Shown piece after piece: positions 21,037 through 29,885 of a stretch of 29,885 nucleotides of DNA. Under the pieces are notes generated by a model. The model was given only the letters and a program-made list of their open reading frames with translations, was not told where the DNA came from and did not search any database. The position numbers were made by a program, and so were the translations under genes. The stretch comes from Intoshia linei (Eukaryota > Orthonectida > Rhopaluridae): NCBI GenBank assembly GCA_001642005.1, contig LWCA01000375.1, forward strand, positions 1 to 29,885. The letters run 5' to 3'. The first letter of the stretch is position 1. Each line of letters opens with the position of its first letter.

Positions 21037-22008
21037 ATGTCATCCGCAGTAAGTACAATAATAATGCAACCAATAATAAATTTAGAGAAAAAATTTTATA
21101 AAAAAAAAAGATGATAGCCCTATACTAGGTCAAAAAAATGTCAAAAAACCATCAACCCTAGAAAAAAACAAAACCAATGTTAATAGAAAATCTTCTAATG
21201 CAAAATCAATCGAACTGGAAACTCCAAAAGAAACTACCGCGCCAAAAGAAGTTTCAGAAGTTAAACTAGAAAGTGAACATTTAAAGAAAAAGGAAGTTAA
21301 AGATGTAAAAAAACCCAGACACACTAGTAATGTATTTGCCTTATTCAAACAAGTGCAAATTCAAGAATTTAAAGAGGTTACGTGACTATTAACGGTGCAT
21401 TATGAATTTTAGGCTTTTACTATGATTGATCAAAATCGGGATGGTTTTATAGATGAAAACGATTTGGCTGCCATGTACGCAAATATAGGTAGTTTTTATA
21501 AAAAATACTCGTCACGTTAGCTTCAATTTAATCAATAGTCACCATCAATTTATTTTGTCTCATTTTTTAGTTGCATTAAATGTTATATATACTATTATAT
21601 AGGTCGCGACGCAGATCCAGAAACTTTACATCAAATGCTTAATGAAGCACCCGGTCAACTGAACTTTACAACCTTTTTAACGCTTTTTGGGGAAAAAATG
21701 CATGGAAGCGATTCTGAAACTATGCTAATGGATTCATTTGCCATGTTTGACAAAGAAGGGAAAGGGAAAATTCCATTCAACTAGTAATACCCTACATTTA
21801 AAAGGATTTATACACTAATTTAGTTTTAAAGAATTACTAACGGAAGTAGGGGACCAATTTACTGAAGATGAGGTAATACAAATAAATTTAGTTTAAATTC
21901 ATACATTTAAAGCTACGAAATACATTAAAAGACGCTCCAATCGACAATGATGAACTGGATTATATAAAATTTGTGGAAACTATAAAACATGGAAATCAAG
22001 AAGATTAA
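21037..22008 (+). CDS. MRLC: Myosin regulatory light chain with Lys-rich N-terminal extension, 6 exons, 234 aa
   Basis: Binds the neck of the myosin II heavy chain and controls motor activity through N-terminal phosphorylation. Exons: 21037-21048, 21086-21376, 21413-21488, 21603-21783, 21824-21872, 21913-22008. Residues 1-4 (MSSA) are a 12-nt exon. Residues 5-78 are a K/E/S-rich low-complexity extension; the canonical protein (about 172 aa in vertebrates) starts around 79. The phosphorylation site is KKPRHTSNVFALF (Thr84/Ser85, with basic residues just before). EF-hand 1 is DQNRDGFIDEND (107-118), the divalent-cation site. The later EF-hands are degenerate: NEAPGQLNFTTFL, FDKEGKGKIPFNYFKELL and DAPIDNDELDYIKFVETI. 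The end, IKHGNQED, resembles the usual ILKHG tail. Insect muscle Mlc2 also has an N-terminal extension, so a muscle isoform is plausible. Introns are 36-40 bp, except one of 114. Confidence 0.95.
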
Positions 22009-22014
22009 ATGTTT

Positions 22015-22020
22015 AATAAA
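22015..22020 (+). terminator. Poly(A) signal of MRLC
   Basis: AATAAA begins 7 bp after the MRLC stop, implying a very short 3' UTR ending near 22035-22045. The convergent Smad gene stops at 22096, and the nearest minus-strand ATTAAA (22017-22012) overlaps this signal, so the two transcripts probably overlap at their 3' ends. Confidence 0.55.
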
Positions 22021-22095
22021 TTTTACCAATTAAACATAACAATTAAAATTTACTGAAACAAATAACATGATAAGATACAGTTATTCTATTAAGAC

Positions 22096-28689
<6,594 letters not shown>

Positions 28690-29645
28690 AAAATGAGAAT
28701 TTGAGAATGAAAAATTGCGTAGCAATGAAAAAAAATTGGAAGGAATTAATTATATAGATTTCCACTTATATTTCTTTATTGGAAATATATAGAAGTTCAA
28801 TTCACATTTTTTTTGAAATTGTAGGATCAATATTTACATTTTCAATTTATAATCGAATATTTAAAAAATATTGGTTGATAATATATTAAAAATTATTTTT
28901 CACCGGGAATGTGTAAATTTCTGGAGTTAAAATTTTGCATTTATATCAAATTGAATAAGCTCTATCAGAATAATATTTTCTTTTAATTGTACGACCGTTA
29001 ATTAATTCAAATGTTTTGTTTTAATAAAATAGTTTCGAAGTAAAAAAATGAATATTAAAGTGCTTTTTTGGTCATAAAGACGTCACTTAATCAGATTAAA
29101 AATTTTTGAATGTGTTAACTGGATATAACTGTATCATCTGTAATTTTTTTTAAAATTATAGGGCTGTTTTTATTTTTAAAAAAAAGGGTAATCTGGGTTT
29201 TTAACCTTGAACATTACCTTTTGTGAGGTTACCATTTATGATAATGATTATGAATTTATAAACTATTCCCGAATTTATGTTGTATAAAATTATAAGATTT
29301 CCTTAATTTCTACAAAAAATTTGTTGTTTTGGCCGTGAAGATATAAGATTTTGAAATTGAAAATTATCATAATATTGATGAATTTAAAACTTTTGATTAG
29401 AATGTGTAATTTTTATAATTCTAGGATGGGTTTGAATTTTAAAAAAAAAGGACAATTGGAGTTTTTAACCTTGAAGGACTTAATTTCTGAAATTAAAATT
29501 TGCGATAAAACAACACTCTGGAAAAAAAGTAATAAGAATATGGAATTTGTAAAATTCAACTCCCCTTAATTTCTTAAATAAACTGGAACAAACAAACAAA
29601 TATACATTTTTAACAATTTTACTTCATATAAGTAAGGGTATGCAA
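28690..29645 (+). repeat. R1 copy, near-full
   Basis: Runs from TTTGAAAATGAGAATTTGAG and AAAATTGCGTAGCAATGAAA through CGGGAATGTGTAAATTTCTG, TATCAGAATAATATTTTCTT, TGTGTTAACTGGATATAACT, GGTAATCTGGG, TTTTGGCCGTGAAGATATAA and CTTGAAGGACTTAATTTCTG to TTTTACTTCATATAAGTAAG. It is the longest intact 3' half of the family in the window. The remaining 240 bp to the window end hold nothing recognised. Confidence 0.7.
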
Positions 29646-29885
29646 CTTTATTGATATTATCCATAGCACGTATCCGTAGTCGAGTAATGATAAAAAACGA
29701 AAGGAATCAATTGAGATTAAAATAGTGTCCAGATTTTATAAGTACTAAATAAGTACTTTTCGAAATGTTTTAGAAACAAAAAGAACAATAAAATTTGAAT
29801 TAAAAGTTCTAACAATTTAAAATATGAAATTTAAATGTTAATTTTATTGGTATTTATCATTGCAAATTATTTTTTTACATAATTC

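Overview
The window is nuclear DNA of an invertebrate animal. It is very AT-rich, with spliced genes, many introns of only 35-50 bp with GTAATT/GTATxx donors and TTTTAG acceptors, and the standard genetic code. It carries a TCF/LEF factor with a C-clamp and a BMP-type R-Smad, so a bilaterian (or at least a eumetazoan). Five genes in about 24 kb with minimal introns suggest a compact genome. A reduced spiralian such as an orthonectid would fit, but that is inference from style only.

Layout: 1-240 is a broken piggyBac transposase piece running off the left edge. 482-2395 is a run of truncated copies of an AT-rich dispersed repeat, here called R1. 3066-5265 (+) is soluble inorganic pyrophosphatase (9 exons). 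It converges, with 111 bp between stop codons, on 12499-5377 (-), a TCF/LEF transcription factor (7 modelled exons). 17099-13070 (-) is the splicing factor/ubiquitin ligase PRPF19 (16 exons), in the same direction as TCF. 17405-20710 is a transposon-rich gap holding R1, a hAT/CGGBP1-type zinc-finger ORF and a decayed Ty3/gypsy-type integrase with no reverse transcriptase. 21037-22008 (+) is myosin regulatory light chain with an extended lysine-rich N-terminus (6 exons). It converges, with 87 bp between stops, on 27252-22096 (-), a Smad1/5-type BMP R-Smad (6 exons). 27253-28689 is empty, and 28690-29645 is another R1 copy.

The genes are not an operon or a pathway cluster. Two are nuclear effectors of developmental signalling (Wnt/beta-catenin: TCF; BMP: Smad1/5) and three are housekeeping or contractile (pyrophosphate hydrolysis, spliceosome NTC complex, myosin II regulation).

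Introns fall into two classes: minimal ones, and long ones mostly inflated by mobile DNA. Clear insertions are a hAT-type non-autonomous element with a perfect 8-bp target duplication in pyrophosphatase intron 3, a TA-flanked MITE in TCF intron 6, a hAT transposase relic plus a minisatellite/MITE composite in TCF intron 2, and R1 copies in PRPF19 intron 15 and Smad intron 5. Exon models were assembled by eye from reading frame, splice consensus and family similarity. All five keep phase from ATG to stop. No new molecular system stands out; the most novel material is the repeats and the odd 5' splicing of TCF.
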